A DNA stretch of 64,000 nucleotides from Thalassospira xiamenensis M-5 = DSM 17429 (GCF_000300235.2 NZ_CP004389.1:62001-126000), one strand, 5' to 3'; counted from the first letter of the stretch, positions 52,501 through 61,930 are shown. The notes: generated from the sequence alone by a model not told the origin. A program made the numbers and translations.

Positions 52501-53424
52501 TTAGCGAAGAAGTGTCCGGCGAAGCGGCTCCGACAGGGACTTGTCGACGGCGACCGAAAAATCAAGGCTTCGCTGCATATCTCTCTCATGCTGGTTAATC
52601 CTGCGTCGGGAACGGCCTTGGCGTCCATTCTCCAACTCAGATTTGACTTCAGCCATTTCCTCTTCAGTCTTGCGACGCACATACATGCGCACTGCATCCA
52701 CACGCCGACGTTTTCCATCGGGCCTCAAGGGAAGTGGCTCATATCGGATGTGAACATCTGTCAGATGATTGACTTCCTCAATCGCCGGCTCTAGAGCGCG
52801 CCTTTTGAAATCTTGCCAACGGCCAAGCGTCTTTGCATCCCCCATCATTCGCTTGCGCAAATCCTCTATCTTCCAATCTGTATAGGGCGACCAGCGGTTG
52901 GCATGCAAAGAAGCAAAACTGTACAGTGCCAGCGCGTACTTGGATTCCATTTTCATCGCAGATGTCTTCTGCAAGGTTCCCCAATAATTGGATCGATCAA
53001 TGACCTCACGGAACGTTTTGGAAAACTCGACCGTAATCTCGCGGGTGGAAGCTTGGTGACGTCGTTCGACGTGAGCCAAAATTGGACCTGACTTTGTCAC
53101 GAATTCTTTGCCGTCAGTGGTTGTCAGCTCAACGGTTGTCTGCTGTAGCTCTCGAATGGCACGCTCTATCGTGCCGGCATCTTTGTGTGACCAGTTCAAC
53201 GCTTCAATGCGGGCTACATGCGCACGGTCTTCAACGACAGCCGGCCCGGCCAAATCAAGCAGGGCAATTAAAAGTTTGGATGTGAGAAGATTAAAATATT
53301 TCCCATTTGGGAAATGCATTTCGATAACTTCACCAGGCATCACAACCTGACCATTATCGCTCTTATGCACACCTGCGATGACCATAAGGGTGCATGGCTT
53401 TTGCTTCGGCTGCGGTTTACTCAT
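52501..53424 (-). CDS. repA: Rep_3-type plasmid replication initiator
   Basis: Start ATG 53424 gives 307 residues. An upstream start at 53481 would add 19 basic residues. Two winged-helix domains are suggested (about 60-150 with LLTSKLLIALLDLAG, and about 165-260 with SKYALALYSFASLHANRWSP). The second is the Rep_3 pattern. It binds the iterons found on both sides of the gene and opens the origin with host DnaA. It probably represses itself through the upstream iterons. Confidence 0.85.
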   Translation of the reverse strand: MSKPQPKQKPCTLMVIAGVHKSDNGQVVMPGEVIEMHFPNGKYFNLLTSKLLIALLDLAGPAVVEDRAHVARIEALNWSHKDAGTIERAIRELQQTTVELTTTDGKEFVTKSGPILAHVERRHQASTREITVEFSKTFREVIDRSNYWGTLQKTSAMKMESKYALALYSFASLHANRWSPYTDWKIEDLRKRMMGDAKTLGRWQDFKRRALEPAIEEVNHLTDVHIRYEPLPLRPDGKRRRVDAVRMYVRRKTEEEMAEVKSELENGRQGRSRRRINQHERDMQRSLDFSVAVDKSLSEPLRRTLLR

Positions 53425-53505
53425 CAATACTCTTTTGGCGCGTTGTGAGGTATAAAAATCAGACCGCCTAAGATCTGCCAAGACCCAAAATACATTATTT
53501 CAGAA

Positions 53506-53528
53506 ATACAAAAACACATTTTTTGTAT
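53506..53528. promoter_or_regulatory. ATACAAAAA inverted repeat upstream of repA
   Basis: ATACAAAAA and TTTTTGTAT form a dyad with a five-base centre just upstream of repA. This is the clearest palindromic form of the backbone motif, as expected of a dimeric regulator's site. Confidence 0.5.
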
Positions 53529-53533
53529 CGGAT

Positions 53534-53562
53534 TGTGGATAAGCTCCATTTTCTTATCCACA
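53534..53562. promoter_or_regulatory. Two DnaA boxes in inverted orientation
   Basis: TGTGGATAA (53534-53542) and TTATCCACA (53554-53562) are both perfect matches to the DnaA box. They lie between repA and the upstream iterons. Confidence 0.8.
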
Positions 53563-53576
53563 GGCTCAGATTTCTC

Positions 53577-53678
53577 CCCGCAATATGTCCCCATACGTCC
53601 CGCAATTTGTCCCTACAGCTCCCGCAATATGTCCCCATACTCCCGCGATGTGTCCCCATATTCCCGCGATTTGCCCCT
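53577..53678 (+). repeat. oriV: Origin iterons (five direct copies, 21-22 bp period)
   Basis: The 16-bp iteron CCCGCRATWTGTCCCY starts at 53577, 53599, 53621, 53642 and 53663. The regular two-turn spacing, next to DnaA boxes and the initiator gene, marks this as the replication origin. From 53679 to 54158 I see no convincing gene, only an inverted repeat at 53959-53989 and a motif copy at 54095. Confidence 0.92.
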
Positions 53679-53958
53679 TCCAGAACAGATTTTTCTTTAT
53701 ACATCATACACTTAGATATCTGGAATATAGAAAACAGAATCTAAAGGAAAAGAAGGAAGTTGGTTTCCGCGTCAATGCTTGTTGATTACTCCAAGCAAAG
53801 CAGCATGGGCTCCTTTGCATTGGCATTCAGGGAAAAGAGGGCTGGGAATCTATTTCACATCCGTACCAAAGCTGACACGGATGGCTGGATCGCGCACCCT
53901 TATTAAAAGACCGACACATCAACGTCACAGACACTATGCGCATTCCACACAGGATATT

Positions 53959-53989
53959 CACAAGACCTTTGCGGCGTGTAGGTCTTGTG
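53959..53989. repeat. Inverted repeat CACAAGACC / GGTCTTGTG
   Basis: A perfect 9-bp inverted repeat with a 13-base GC-rich loop in a stretch without genes. It could be a protein-binding hairpin, for example part of an origin of transfer. There is no T-run. Confidence 0.5.
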
Positions 53990-54158
53990 TGCCCCCAAGT
54001 CGAAATACTAACGCCCCCTCAAAATCCTTCACACTAACATGGGGAGAACGGTATTTTGCAGCGTCCAAATCTCAAAAAAAATGTGAAATCTCCAAAATAC
54101 AAAAAATCCGGTAACAGGTTCATCATCTAGCATGGCTCCTAGAACAAGGAGCGATTGA

Positions 54159-55310
54159 ATGATTTTAGACGGAAGTATCTGGAATGGGGTGCTCCCCAGA
54201 AGCGTGACGTCCAGCAATTTTGAAAGTGCTGACCTGACCGCAGAGACTATTGACCTCTATGCCAAATCCATCCGAGATCTGACGGCGGAGTATCGCGATC
54301 TACTTGATGCATCAGCCGGTCCCCTAGACCTAATTCCGGACGTTTCCCCCGACTGGGCTTTTCCACCAATGGAAACTGGCTTACGGCACTCGCCGACGAT
54401 GTTTGTCCCGGGCACATGGGAACCCTTGCCGCGACAAAAAGGACCGCTGACACTTTTCAGTCTATGGATGGCATACAGCAAGCTGCCCTCTGTTCAGCGT
54501 TCGTCCCGCCGCGTATATCGCTCAGCGTTGATGATGGGTGTTCAGACGATACCCGGTATTGATGCGGCGACATCGTTGATGATCCTCGCATCCACGCGCT
54601 ATCTGTATGAAGACTGCGCGAACCCAACTGGTACATGGAAAAAGCTCAAGGGCATTCCACAGGAGGATTCGGTTCAACTTTTCTCCTACCTAGAAGGTTT
54701 GCCATCTGCGTCAGCTCGCAACACCAGTCTCTGGCTTCGTGCTGGTATGCTTGTGGGATTACGTCCTCTTGAGTGGCGTGACGTCTCACACGTTCACGGC
54801 AGCGATGGAAAACCGGAACATCTACGCATAAAAAATGCCAAGCACACCCACGGACGAGCCCCTGGCCGATATCGTGAATGCGACATCTCAGGATTTAGCG
54901 ACGATGAAATCGAGCTTCTAGTTCAGTTCATTTCCATATGTCGGCAGAACAACAAATCACCCGGCGAATGGCACAGATTTTATAACAGTTGCAGACGCGC
55001 CCTATGGGAAGCGAACAAGACCCTTTGGCCACGGCGCAAAGCACGGATCACACTTTACTCTGCGCGGCACGCATTCAGCTCACGAGCAAAGAAGTCCCTC
55101 AGCACCAGAGAGACCGCCGCTGTGATGGGGCACAAATCCGAAGAAACCGCACAAATTCATTACGGCCGACGGACGTCACATGCTGACGGCGGGGCAATGT
55201 CAGTTCCGCGACCTATTGGCGAAGCTATCAGCTTTGTCGTTTCCACCAAAGAACCCCGAATGCCATCCACTTCCCCCGAGAAAGCAGGGAGCACTAAACA
55301 TGTTGAATGA
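54159..55310 (+). CDS. Tyrosine recombinase/integrase-like protein
   Basis: This 383-aa protein has catalytic-type residues in the C-terminal half: Arg in GLRPLEWRDV near 200, YSARHAF near 302 (Tyr where His is usual, Arg kept), MGHKSEET near 325 and the Tyr nucleophile in IHYGRR near 334. It lies next to the origin, so plasmid dimer resolution is likely, perhaps at the palindromes near 52.0-52.4 kb. Integration is the alternative. Confidence 0.75.
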   Translation: MILDGSIWNGVLPRSVTSSNFESADLTAETIDLYAKSIRDLTAEYRDLLDASAGPLDLIPDVSPDWAFPPMETGLRHSPTMFVPGTWEPLPRQKGPLTLFSLWMAYSKLPSVQRSSRRVYRSALMMGVQTIPGIDAATSLMILASTRYLYEDCANPTGTWKKLKGIPQEDSVQLFSYLEGLPSASARNTSLWLRAGMLVGLRPLEWRDVSHVHGSDGKPEHLRIKNAKHTHGRAPGRYRECDISGFSDDEIELLVQFISICRQNNKSPGEWHRFYNSCRRALWEANKTLWPRRKARITLYSARHAFSSRAKKSLSTRETAAVMGHKSEETAQIHYGRRTSHADGGAMSVPRPIGEAISFVVSTKEPRMPSTSPEKAGSTKHVE

Positions 55311-56250
55311 TCTTGTCGCAAATCCACAAAACTTTGAAACGATGAAGGACAGACACAGCAACTCTGGGGTGACGTGGTTTAACGCCAGAATGCGCATCGT
55401 CGATGGCATTTACGATGCAGGTGTTCTCGATAGGGCACAGAGGCTCCCAAAATACTACTCAGAGTTTGCCAATGTTTGCCGAGGCGTTCTAACCGCTAAG
55501 CCAGTGAAGGGTGGAAACCATATCGCTGTCATGCGTCCATGTGGTGGCGTGCAAATTTTTGACAGCGGACCGGACACAATTTTCTGTATCCCGATGTCTC
55601 GTCCTAGCGGTCTCAGCGATGCGCAATTCCGATCAACCCCGCCCAACCGCGTTCAATCCACTGTCGCCAATCTAGCTGTTCGAATTGCATTGATGAAAGG
55701 TGCCAGAGGGGTGCTTGTGAGAGGAGATGAAGCAGCCGTTCGCCCTGTAGCAGGTGGGCTGGTTGCATACGGCCTCCTGAGTGGGACGCAGGCTCTTGTA
55801 GACGATGGAGAGCCCCGATGGGCCGACCCCCGCCACCCCCTTGTCGCAAAAATGTATGTCCCACACATGCATGCATCAGGTGCTTGGGGTAGGGCTGAAA
55901 CAGATCAGATTGTTTCTGCAGAAATGATGACCAGACCACTACATCTGGGTTTCATCGCACCTGATCCAATTTCAGATGAACATGCTGCCGGGCGCGAGAG
56001 GATTGAGGTCAAAGAGAACGAGCAGCTGGGCAACGACCAAGTAACAGGTAAATCAGCAAAGGGGTTTGGCGCACTTAAGCCCAAAGCTGACACGAAAAAA
56101 TATGATCGGCTTCCATCGGTAATTACTGAACAGAATGTCGAGATTTACATGAACTGCGCCACGATGAAGTCAGTGGACACCCAGCGTAAGCAGGAATTCG
56201 CCAGCGAACACGGCCCGCGATACAATTTGTATCAGGATGATATGTTTTAG
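55300..56250 (+). CDS. Unknown protein (316 aa)
   Basis: Start ATG 55300 (after AGGGAGC) overlaps the recombinase end. Mixed alpha/beta soluble protein, no motif recognised. It may be the first gene of the dotDCB operon or paired with the recombinase. Confidence 0.55.
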   Translation: MLNDLVANPQNFETMKDRHSNSGVTWFNARMRIVDGIYDAGVLDRAQRLPKYYSEFANVCRGVLTAKPVKGGNHIAVMRPCGGVQIFDSGPDTIFCIPMSRPSGLSDAQFRSTPPNRVQSTVANLAVRIALMKGARGVLVRGDEAAVRPVAGGLVAYGLLSGTQALVDDGEPRWADPRHPLVAKMYVPHMHASGAWGRAETDQIVSAEMMTRPLHLGFIAPDPISDEHAAGRERIEVKENEQLGNDQVTGKSAKGFGALKPKADTKKYDRLPSVITEQNVEIYMNCATMKSVDTQRKQEFASEHGPRYNLYQDDMF

Positions 56251-56341
56251 CGCCTAAATACAAAAAAACACCCCAAACCAAAATTTGGCTTTGGTATAAA
56301 AGTTACAGCGATATCCAAAACCCATAATTTCGGGATACAGA

Positions 56342-56872
56342 ATGACCGGTCGCCATATGAGATCATACAAAATTGCAGCAACCCTGATTTGTGGCGCGCT
56401 GATCCCTAACTTAACGGGCTGCCAGACTACAGGCACATCGACGGCCAACATTCCAGCCGCGCGGCAGATCAAAGTCGTAGAAGTTGATCCGATCGGAGAC
56501 GCACTTGTTGCAGCAGCAGAGGAATCCTCACGTGCTCTGGACAAACTTTCACTCGTCCAACAAGCACGGACCCCACCAGCAGAAGTGAAGCCACTTCACA
56601 TTCCATCTGAAATGGATCGTGAGATCATTTTTGACTGGCATGGTGAGATTGAGCCAGCCTTACGAGCCCTTACAAGGGAGATCGGTTATGACTTCGAGGT
56701 CGCGGGCCGAAAAGGGGCTGTGCCGGTAATTGTTCACGTATCCGGCGAACGCCCTCGGAGCATCTACGCAATCCTGCGCGATCTTGGCACGCAAGCAGGG
56801 CGATGGGCGACCGTAGCGGTTAATCCAGACGCAAGCATTAAACGTGTGGAGCTGCGATATGAGGGTCTGTAA
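56342..56872 (+). CDS. dotD: DotD/TraH outer-membrane lipoprotein
   Basis: This 176-aa protein has a lipobox LTGC near residue 27 after a hydrophobic signal. The C-terminal domain (EIIFDWHGEIEPALRALTRE, then YAILRDLGTQAG) is the secretin N0-like fold of DotD. It helps DotH reach the outer membrane. Backbone motif AATACAAAAAA lies 85 bases upstream. Confidence 0.82.
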   Translation: MTGRHMRSYKIAATLICGALIPNLTGCQTTGTSTANIPAARQIKVVEVDPIGDALVAAAEESSRALDKLSLVQQARTPPAEVKPLHIPSEMDREIIFDWHGEIEPALRALTREIGYDFEVAGRKGAVPVIVHVSGERPRSIYAILRDLGTQAGRWATVAVNPDASIKRVELRYEGL

Positions 56873-57731
56873 ACAGTTGATGACGCTTACAGTTTGCTCA
56901 ACGGCCATTCTGGCTGGCTGCAGCTATGAGCGCCAACAGCACAAAGTTTCTGACCCCGAGATTTTCTACCCCAATCAACCGGCAGTGACGCTGGAGCAGG
57001 CGCAAGCATTGCACGCAATTGAGGGGCGCGATGAAGATGCTGAGGATTTGAACCGGTACACTGCGATGCGTGAGGCCGCACTTTCTTTCGGAATGAGAGC
57101 TGCCATGGCCAGTATGCAGGAAGAAATTGCTGACCGTTTTATCGATCATGAGGAAACCCTTGATCGTATCTATGACTTCCGGCGAATTGTGATCCCTATC
57201 AAAGGCAACGACGCCGTTATCATTCCGCCTGTGATCGAGCAAACAGACAAAAGTCTGTCAATTGCCGATGACGGCAACACAGCAACGATCACTCAGACTA
57301 CGTTCAAAATCATAAAGCCGGCCCGAATAGCGGCAACTGCTCCACGCTGGAAAGATTTCATCTCGCGCGGATCCAATGAAAAGGTGGACAAGCCGCCAGT
57401 AGCCCTGCTGCCGAAAACAGAAATCGAACAACAGAACTGGGCTCAATGGGTTGCCGAAGGGTGGGAAAAAGGCATCCGGATGACGACAGATAACTGGCAG
57501 CAAGACCAATCACGCCTGAAACGAGAATTTACCGGTATGCTGAAATATCTTGAGCTCGTCGAGCGCGGTCAGGTTCGATCTCTTTACCTCGCCACAAGCG
57601 ATCTCGGAATTACCGGCGAGGGAACCATGGTGGAAATCGGCAAAGCCATCGTAAAAATTGCTGATCCTGCTCACCTTGTTGGTGAAGACGGCGAATATCT
57701 TCCAATCATCATTGATGCGGGTGTGCAGTGA
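56859..57731 (+). CDS. dotC: DotC/TraI outer-membrane lipoprotein
   Basis: Start ATG 56859 gives 290 residues with a lipobox (ILAGC near residue 20). The sequence (LRSFGMRAA-like REAALSFGMRAAMA, then FRRIVIPIKGNDAVIIPPVI, then WEKGI) follows the DotC family. It works with DotD to place DotH. It overlaps dotD by 14 bases. Confidence 0.85.
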   Translation: MRVCKQLMTLTVCSTAILAGCSYERQQHKVSDPEIFYPNQPAVTLEQAQALHAIEGRDEDAEDLNRYTAMREAALSFGMRAAMASMQEEIADRFIDHEETLDRIYDFRRIVIPIKGNDAVIIPPVIEQTDKSLSIADDGNTATITQTTFKIIKPARIAATAPRWKDFISRGSNEKVDKPPVALLPKTEIEQQNWAQWVAEGWEKGIRMTTDNWQQDQSRLKREFTGMLKYLELVERGQVRSLYLATSDLGITGEGTMVEIGKAIVKIADPAHLVGEDGEYLPIIIDAGVQ

Positions 57732-58906
57732 TGAGTGCCCCATGGCGACAACTCAGCCCGAGGATGATCGAGCTTTCTAATGCAGTCCGCAGCAGGGTGG
57801 CAATGAATGACCAATTCCCATTCCTTAATCGGGCGGTATTGGATCAAATCCTCCTTCACGCAATTGAGATCGGTGCAAGTGATGTCGATTTCTTCAATGA
57901 TCAGCCCGTCTGGTTGCAAGTTGAGGGATATAGGCACCCGATAAATCAGCGCTCGTTCAGCACTTCAGAGCTTCGCCACATCGCAGATACCATTTATGGC
58001 GGAAGTGCCTCAACAATTCTGGCCCAGGGCAAAAGCCTAAACCCAGGTTATGAAGTTCGAGTGGATCGGACCCGGAGCGAGCGGTTTCGCGTGAACATAG
58101 TGCAGCACGACGCTGACGGTGGGGCGGGACTTCAGATAACTATGCGGCATATTCGGCCCGAAATTCCACGCCTTGAAAAGCTGAACATCGAACCTGAATT
58201 AATCGTCAATCTCATGTCAGATAATGGCATGATGGCGATTACGGGACCAACCGGCTCAGGCAAGTCGACCTTAATGGCGTCGATCGTTCAAGAGGACTTG
58301 TTGGATCCTATGGCTCACCGAAAGTATCTGTTCGGTGAACAGCCGATCGAATTCCTCCTACGAAAAATTCCGGGGGCAACGACCCTTGTGTCGCAAATGG
58401 AAATCGGCCGCGATATACCGAGTTTTGAAGCCTTCGTAGAAGAAGCTATGCGCCGAAAACCTGAAGTCATTGTTGTCGGGGAATGCAAAAACCGGGCTAC
58501 GATGGCAGCATCCATTGACGCATCAAACTCAGGGCACTTCACCTGCACGACGATGCACACCAAGACAGTTGCGGATACCGTGCGTAGAGCGATCAATTTT
58601 TTCCCCGCTGACGAACGTGATGGTGCCGCGCTGGATTTCATCGGCAACGCAAGGGTGATTGTAAACCAGATTCTGGTTCCGGGCGCAGACGGCAAACGTC
58701 GAGCGGCAAGGGAGTTTCTTGTCTTCACACCGGAAGTCCGTGAACTCATGTCAGAAACGCCACTCTCACTCTGGCCAGAGAAATTGCGCAAGATTACAGC
58801 AGAACAGGGGCAACCCATGTCAGTTGCGCTCCAACGCCTCGTGGAAACCGGTGAAGTTCTTCCAGACATGATCCCGCAATTTACACAGCTTCGGGAAGCC
58901 GCGTGA
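57731..58906 (+). CDS. dotB: DotB/TraJ secretion ATPase (PilT/VirB11 family)
   Basis: This 391-aa protein has Walker A GPTGSGKST near 171-179, an Asp-box-like FGEQPIEF, a Walker B region VIVVGECKN and a His box region TTMHTKT. It forms hexameric rings that drive type IVB secretion and binds DotL-DotO. ATG 57731 overlaps the dotC stop. A GTG lies just before it. Confidence 0.9.
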   Translation: MSAPWRQLSPRMIELSNAVRSRVAMNDQFPFLNRAVLDQILLHAIEIGASDVDFFNDQPVWLQVEGYRHPINQRSFSTSELRHIADTIYGGSASTILAQGKSLNPGYEVRVDRTRSERFRVNIVQHDADGGAGLQITMRHIRPEIPRLEKLNIEPELIVNLMSDNGMMAITGPTGSGKSTLMASIVQEDLLDPMAHRKYLFGEQPIEFLLRKIPGATTLVSQMEIGRDIPSFEAFVEEAMRRKPEVIVVGECKNRATMAASIDASNSGHFTCTTMHTKTVADTVRRAINFFPADERDGAALDFIGNARVIVNQILVPGADGKRRAAREFLVFTPEVRELMSETPLSLWPEKLRKITAEQGQPMSVALQRLVETGEVLPDMIPQFTQLREAA

Positions 58907-59184
58907 TGCACTGGAGATATACGGCCTTAACACCGAAACTATGGCTCCTGGATGGCAGGGCCTTTTTCGCCTTCACCATTTATGGCGCCTACTGGTCATG
59001 GGAAACATTCTACACCTCTGTAACGATCATCGTTTTTCTCAGTACCCTAAGTTACTTCGGTCTTCCCATACCTGTTGCCATGCGCCTGATTAAACGACAC
59101 GTCTTCACGGCATTATCGCCGATCAAAAACAAAAAACACCGACCGGGCCGACCGGTTCATTTGCTGAAAGGTTTTCCTAGATGA
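58903..59184 (+). CDS. icmT: IcmT/TraK-type membrane protein
   Basis: This 93-aa protein begins HWRYTALTPKLWLLDGRAFFAF, in the family pattern WR..A.TPK...LDARA. One or two membrane segments (about 18-36 and 40-58) follow, with a basic tail. It sits next to dotB with a four-base overlap, as icmT-like traK follows traJ in IncI. Confidence 0.75.
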   Translation: MMHWRYTALTPKLWLLDGRAFFAFTIYGAYWSWETFYTSVTIIVFLSTLSYFGLPIPVAMRLIKRHVFTALSPIKNKKHRPGRPVHLLKGFPR

Positions 59185-60203
59185 CAAAGCAAACGCAGAA
59201 GAATTCGATCATTCGCGTTGCCGTTGATGATGGCTATGCTCAGGTCAAAGCGTGTATGCATGATGGCAAGGGCTCTATTATCGAAAGCGTGATCCCGACT
59301 TTCGTGGCCCCGAACGACGATGGGCTGCTCTCTCTCGGGATGGGTAAAGATCAAATTCAGGACGGCTGGTATGAAACCGAGAACCAGCGTTTCGTTTGCG
59401 GAACTGGTGTGAACGGTGAAGAAGTCCGCTTTGACAATTACCACACATCACCCTGGAACCGGGTCGCAATCCATCATGCTCTCCATACACTTGGTTTGTC
59501 GGGTCATAAAGTGCATCTGACCGTCGGCCTTCCAATCGGGGATTATTATTCAAGAGGCAAGGAAAATTCCAAGCTCATTGAGCTTAAAAAGAAAAGCTTG
59601 AAAATGCCTGTTAAACGGCTTGATGACTGTGAGCCGATTGAAATCGTTGATGTGGAAGTCAGCCCGCAAGGAATTTCGGCTTACATCGATCACGTGTTTG
59701 GTGCGGACGGACAGATCATGAATGCACCGCAGGGCCAAATTGCTATTGTCGATATCGGCGGCCGGACGCTTGATGTTGCTGTCATCAAATCCAATCTCAG
59801 CGTCGATTTTCAGCGCTCGGGGACAGAGGATGTTGGTGTTCTCAATGTCCGCGAAGAACTTGCGGAACATATATGCAACGTTGTGAATGCCAAACGACTG
59901 CCTTTGCCGGCTGCGGAGATCGCAGTTCGAAATGGCGTCGTTCGTCTACGTGGATCAGATCAGGACTTTACAGAGGCCCGCGCTCAGATCATTGAGACGG
60001 TCGAAAAACGCCTGATCTTCAGTATCGAGAAAATTGTAGGCGAGACGGCAGATATTGACGTGTTCCTCTTTGTTGGCGGCGGAGCGCGTATATTTAAATC
60101 ACTGGCAGAGCATTACGAGCAGGGGGCTACCGCCGCAACGCCTGAAATGTCAAATGCGCGCGGAATGCTGAAACGTGCGCTTGCGATGGCCACTGCAGCC
60201 TGA
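59181..60203 (+). CDS. parM: ParM/StbA-type actin-like segregation ATPase
   Basis: This 340-aa protein has the actin-fold phosphate motifs: VAVDDGYAQVKA near 13, VDIGGRTLDVAV near 190 and FLFVGGGARIFKSL near 296. ParM polymerises to push plasmid copies apart. It is embedded in the transfer operon (overlaps icmT by four bases), which is unusual, since par genes are normally autonomous. Confidence 0.85.
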   Translation: MTKQTQKNSIIRVAVDDGYAQVKACMHDGKGSIIESVIPTFVAPNDDGLLSLGMGKDQIQDGWYETENQRFVCGTGVNGEEVRFDNYHTSPWNRVAIHHALHTLGLSGHKVHLTVGLPIGDYYSRGKENSKLIELKKKSLKMPVKRLDDCEPIEIVDVEVSPQGISAYIDHVFGADGQIMNAPQGQIAIVDIGGRTLDVAVIKSNLSVDFQRSGTEDVGVLNVREELAEHICNVVNAKRLPLPAAEIAVRNGVVRLRGSDQDFTEARAQIIETVEKRLIFSIEKIVGETADIDVFLFVGGGARIFKSLAEHYEQGATAATPEMSNARGMLKRALAMATAA

Positions 60204-60232
60204 TCAATAAACTCCACGATAAGTAGGCCACA

Positions 60233-60865
60233 ATGCCAAACAAACGCATACGCGTCTCACTCAGTTTCGCAAACACAGATGACTGGGCAACTTTCATCTC
60301 TGCTTTTCCGGGCGCGCATAAGTCTCTTGAAAGCAAATTTCAGCTTGATGCGATTGTTGACGATTTTTTCGCAGCATTGTGGCTTTACAAGTTTGATTTG
60401 CTGAAACTACAGAAAAAATTCGGACTTCCCGCAATCAGGGCTGCCAACAAAAAGCGGAATATTCGGCACGTTACCCTTACCAGTGGGGCTGCGATCAAGG
60501 CTTTTGGCCAGCATTCAAGAGGTCCATCACAAGGATGCCCGGGACTGTTAAGTGATTACATCATTTCAAGAGTTGGTCAGGTCCCAGCAGAACAGGCGAG
60601 CCGAACAAAAGTTACTGAGAAAGCAAGCCGCCCCACAGTTGACCTGGCGCAGAAATCCGACACGACAGCAATACCTTCGAAAGAACTTATGCCGGGTGAG
60701 GCGCCACATTCAACACCACTCAAGAACCCACAGGATCGGGGGTCAAAATCCGCACATGTCACCGCCACGCCCAGGAAACCTGATCGAGATACGGCAGAAC
60801 CCGCGCCTAAACCGGTCACTGCGAACAACCCATTATCGGCCTTTGTCCAAGGCTTAACTCCCTAA
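60233..60865 (+). CDS. Probable ParM partner (ParR/StbB-like) protein
   Basis: This 210-aa protein follows parM by 30 bases. The N-terminal part (KRIRVSLSFANTDDWATF) could form a ribbon-helix-helix. The C-terminal half is Pro/Ser/Lys-rich and disordered. Position supports a centromere-binding adaptor. No clear centromere repeat is visible nearby. Confidence 0.5.
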   Translation: MPNKRIRVSLSFANTDDWATFISAFPGAHKSLESKFQLDAIVDDFFAALWLYKFDLLKLQKKFGLPAIRAANKKRNIRHVTLTSGAAIKAFGQHSRGPSQGCPGLLSDYIISRVGQVPAEQASRTKVTEKASRPTVDLAQKSDTTAIPSKELMPGEAPHSTPLKNPQDRGSKSAHVTATPRKPDRDTAEPAPKPVTANNPLSAFVQGLTP

Positions 60866-60919
60866 ACCGAAGCAAACGCCTGCAGAAAAAAAACTGCGCA
60901 GCAACAAAAAGGCCGCACA

Positions 60920-61915
60920 ATGAGTGAAATTACTTTGAAGGCTCTTCAATTCTCAAGCCTGTGTTTAATCCCCAATGCAGGTGAGCATGACCGGTTTGAA
61001 GGCTTCCTCGTCAATCTGAACGGCAGCAAAGGCACAACCCCAATCAAGCCGATCGGCGGCCGTGTTCCGGACGAAGCGATGGCACTTGGAACCATTTGCG
61101 ACAGGCTTTTCAGCCCCGATAGCCCACCTCGGACAATCTCGCATGAGGGCGCGGTCTATTTAGCCAGCCGCTCCGATATGCTCGATGGGCGGACAATGTA
61201 TATGCTGAATCCTATCGCCAGCGATAAGCCGTCGCTTGCAAAAATTATGCAGCAGCCGTTGCTCGCAAAGCACGTCCATGGCCTTTGTTCCCGCCCAGGG
61301 ATATTCCTGATCGCAAGCGAACATCGACAGACGCGCGAAACATACGGCGCAGCAGCCTATTTGTCGGTTCTCGATAGCAAAAGAGGGCTTGGAGTAGCTA
61401 TTGATCGTGACCCGGTATTCAATCTGGGCGGCCAGCACGGTGAAAGCGCGTTTAGTGCGCATGTCGACATCGCCAACACGACATCAGCAAGCTCTGTTAT
61501 CCGCACTCAGCCTTCTGTCATCTTCATGTCCGCACTCGAAAATGAACACGAAGCCCACATACTTCTCCGTGCGGCAGCAAACAATATTCCCTGTATTGTT
61601 ACCGTGCACGCCAAGGACATTCCCGATGCCATCACAACGGTCACTCACCTTGCGTCCAAGGAATTGAACGGGACAGAGGATATTTTGCAACGTGCGCATT
61701 TTGCCCAACAAATTAATGGCGCCCTTCATATCAAGCTCAATGAGACGGATCCCAGCAAGGAAAGTCGCAAAATATTTGATGCGAAGCCGAAAACGGACGA
61801 TGCGAGCAAGCTTCAAACGGCCTTGATCGACCTTGACCACGAAATCCTTTTGAGCGCCATCGAGCACCAGACGAACCAGCTTAAAAGCAGCCTTCAAGCG
61901 GCCAACACACAGTAG
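60920..61915 (+). CDS. Degenerate PilT/VirB11-like protein lacking Walker A
   Basis: This 331-aa protein matches the C-terminal part of the secretion ATPases (PSVIFMSALENEHEAHILLRAA, then PCIVTVHAKDIPDAI, which is the His-box region). Where GPTGSGK should be it reads ASEHRQTRE. It cannot bind nucleotide in the usual way and is probably a structural or regulatory subunit of the intact ATPase encoded just downstream. Confidence 0.65.
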   Translation: MSEITLKALQFSSLCLIPNAGEHDRFEGFLVNLNGSKGTTPIKPIGGRVPDEAMALGTICDRLFSPDSPPRTISHEGAVYLASRSDMLDGRTMYMLNPIASDKPSLAKIMQQPLLAKHVHGLCSRPGIFLIASEHRQTRETYGAAAYLSVLDSKRGLGVAIDRDPVFNLGGQHGESAFSAHVDIANTTSASSVIRTQPSVIFMSALENEHEAHILLRAAANNIPCIVTVHAKDIPDAITTVTHLASKELNGTEDILQRAHFAQQINGALHIKLNETDPSKESRKIFDAKPKTDDASKLQTALIDLDHEILLSAIEHQTNQLKSSLQAANTQ

Positions 61916-61930
61916 CGGGCAACACTCGAT

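Noticed and set aside
53779-54114. 111-codon plus-strand frame downstream of the origin
   Set aside because: Composition is not protein-like, there is no ribosome binding site, and it spans the inverted repeat at 53959.
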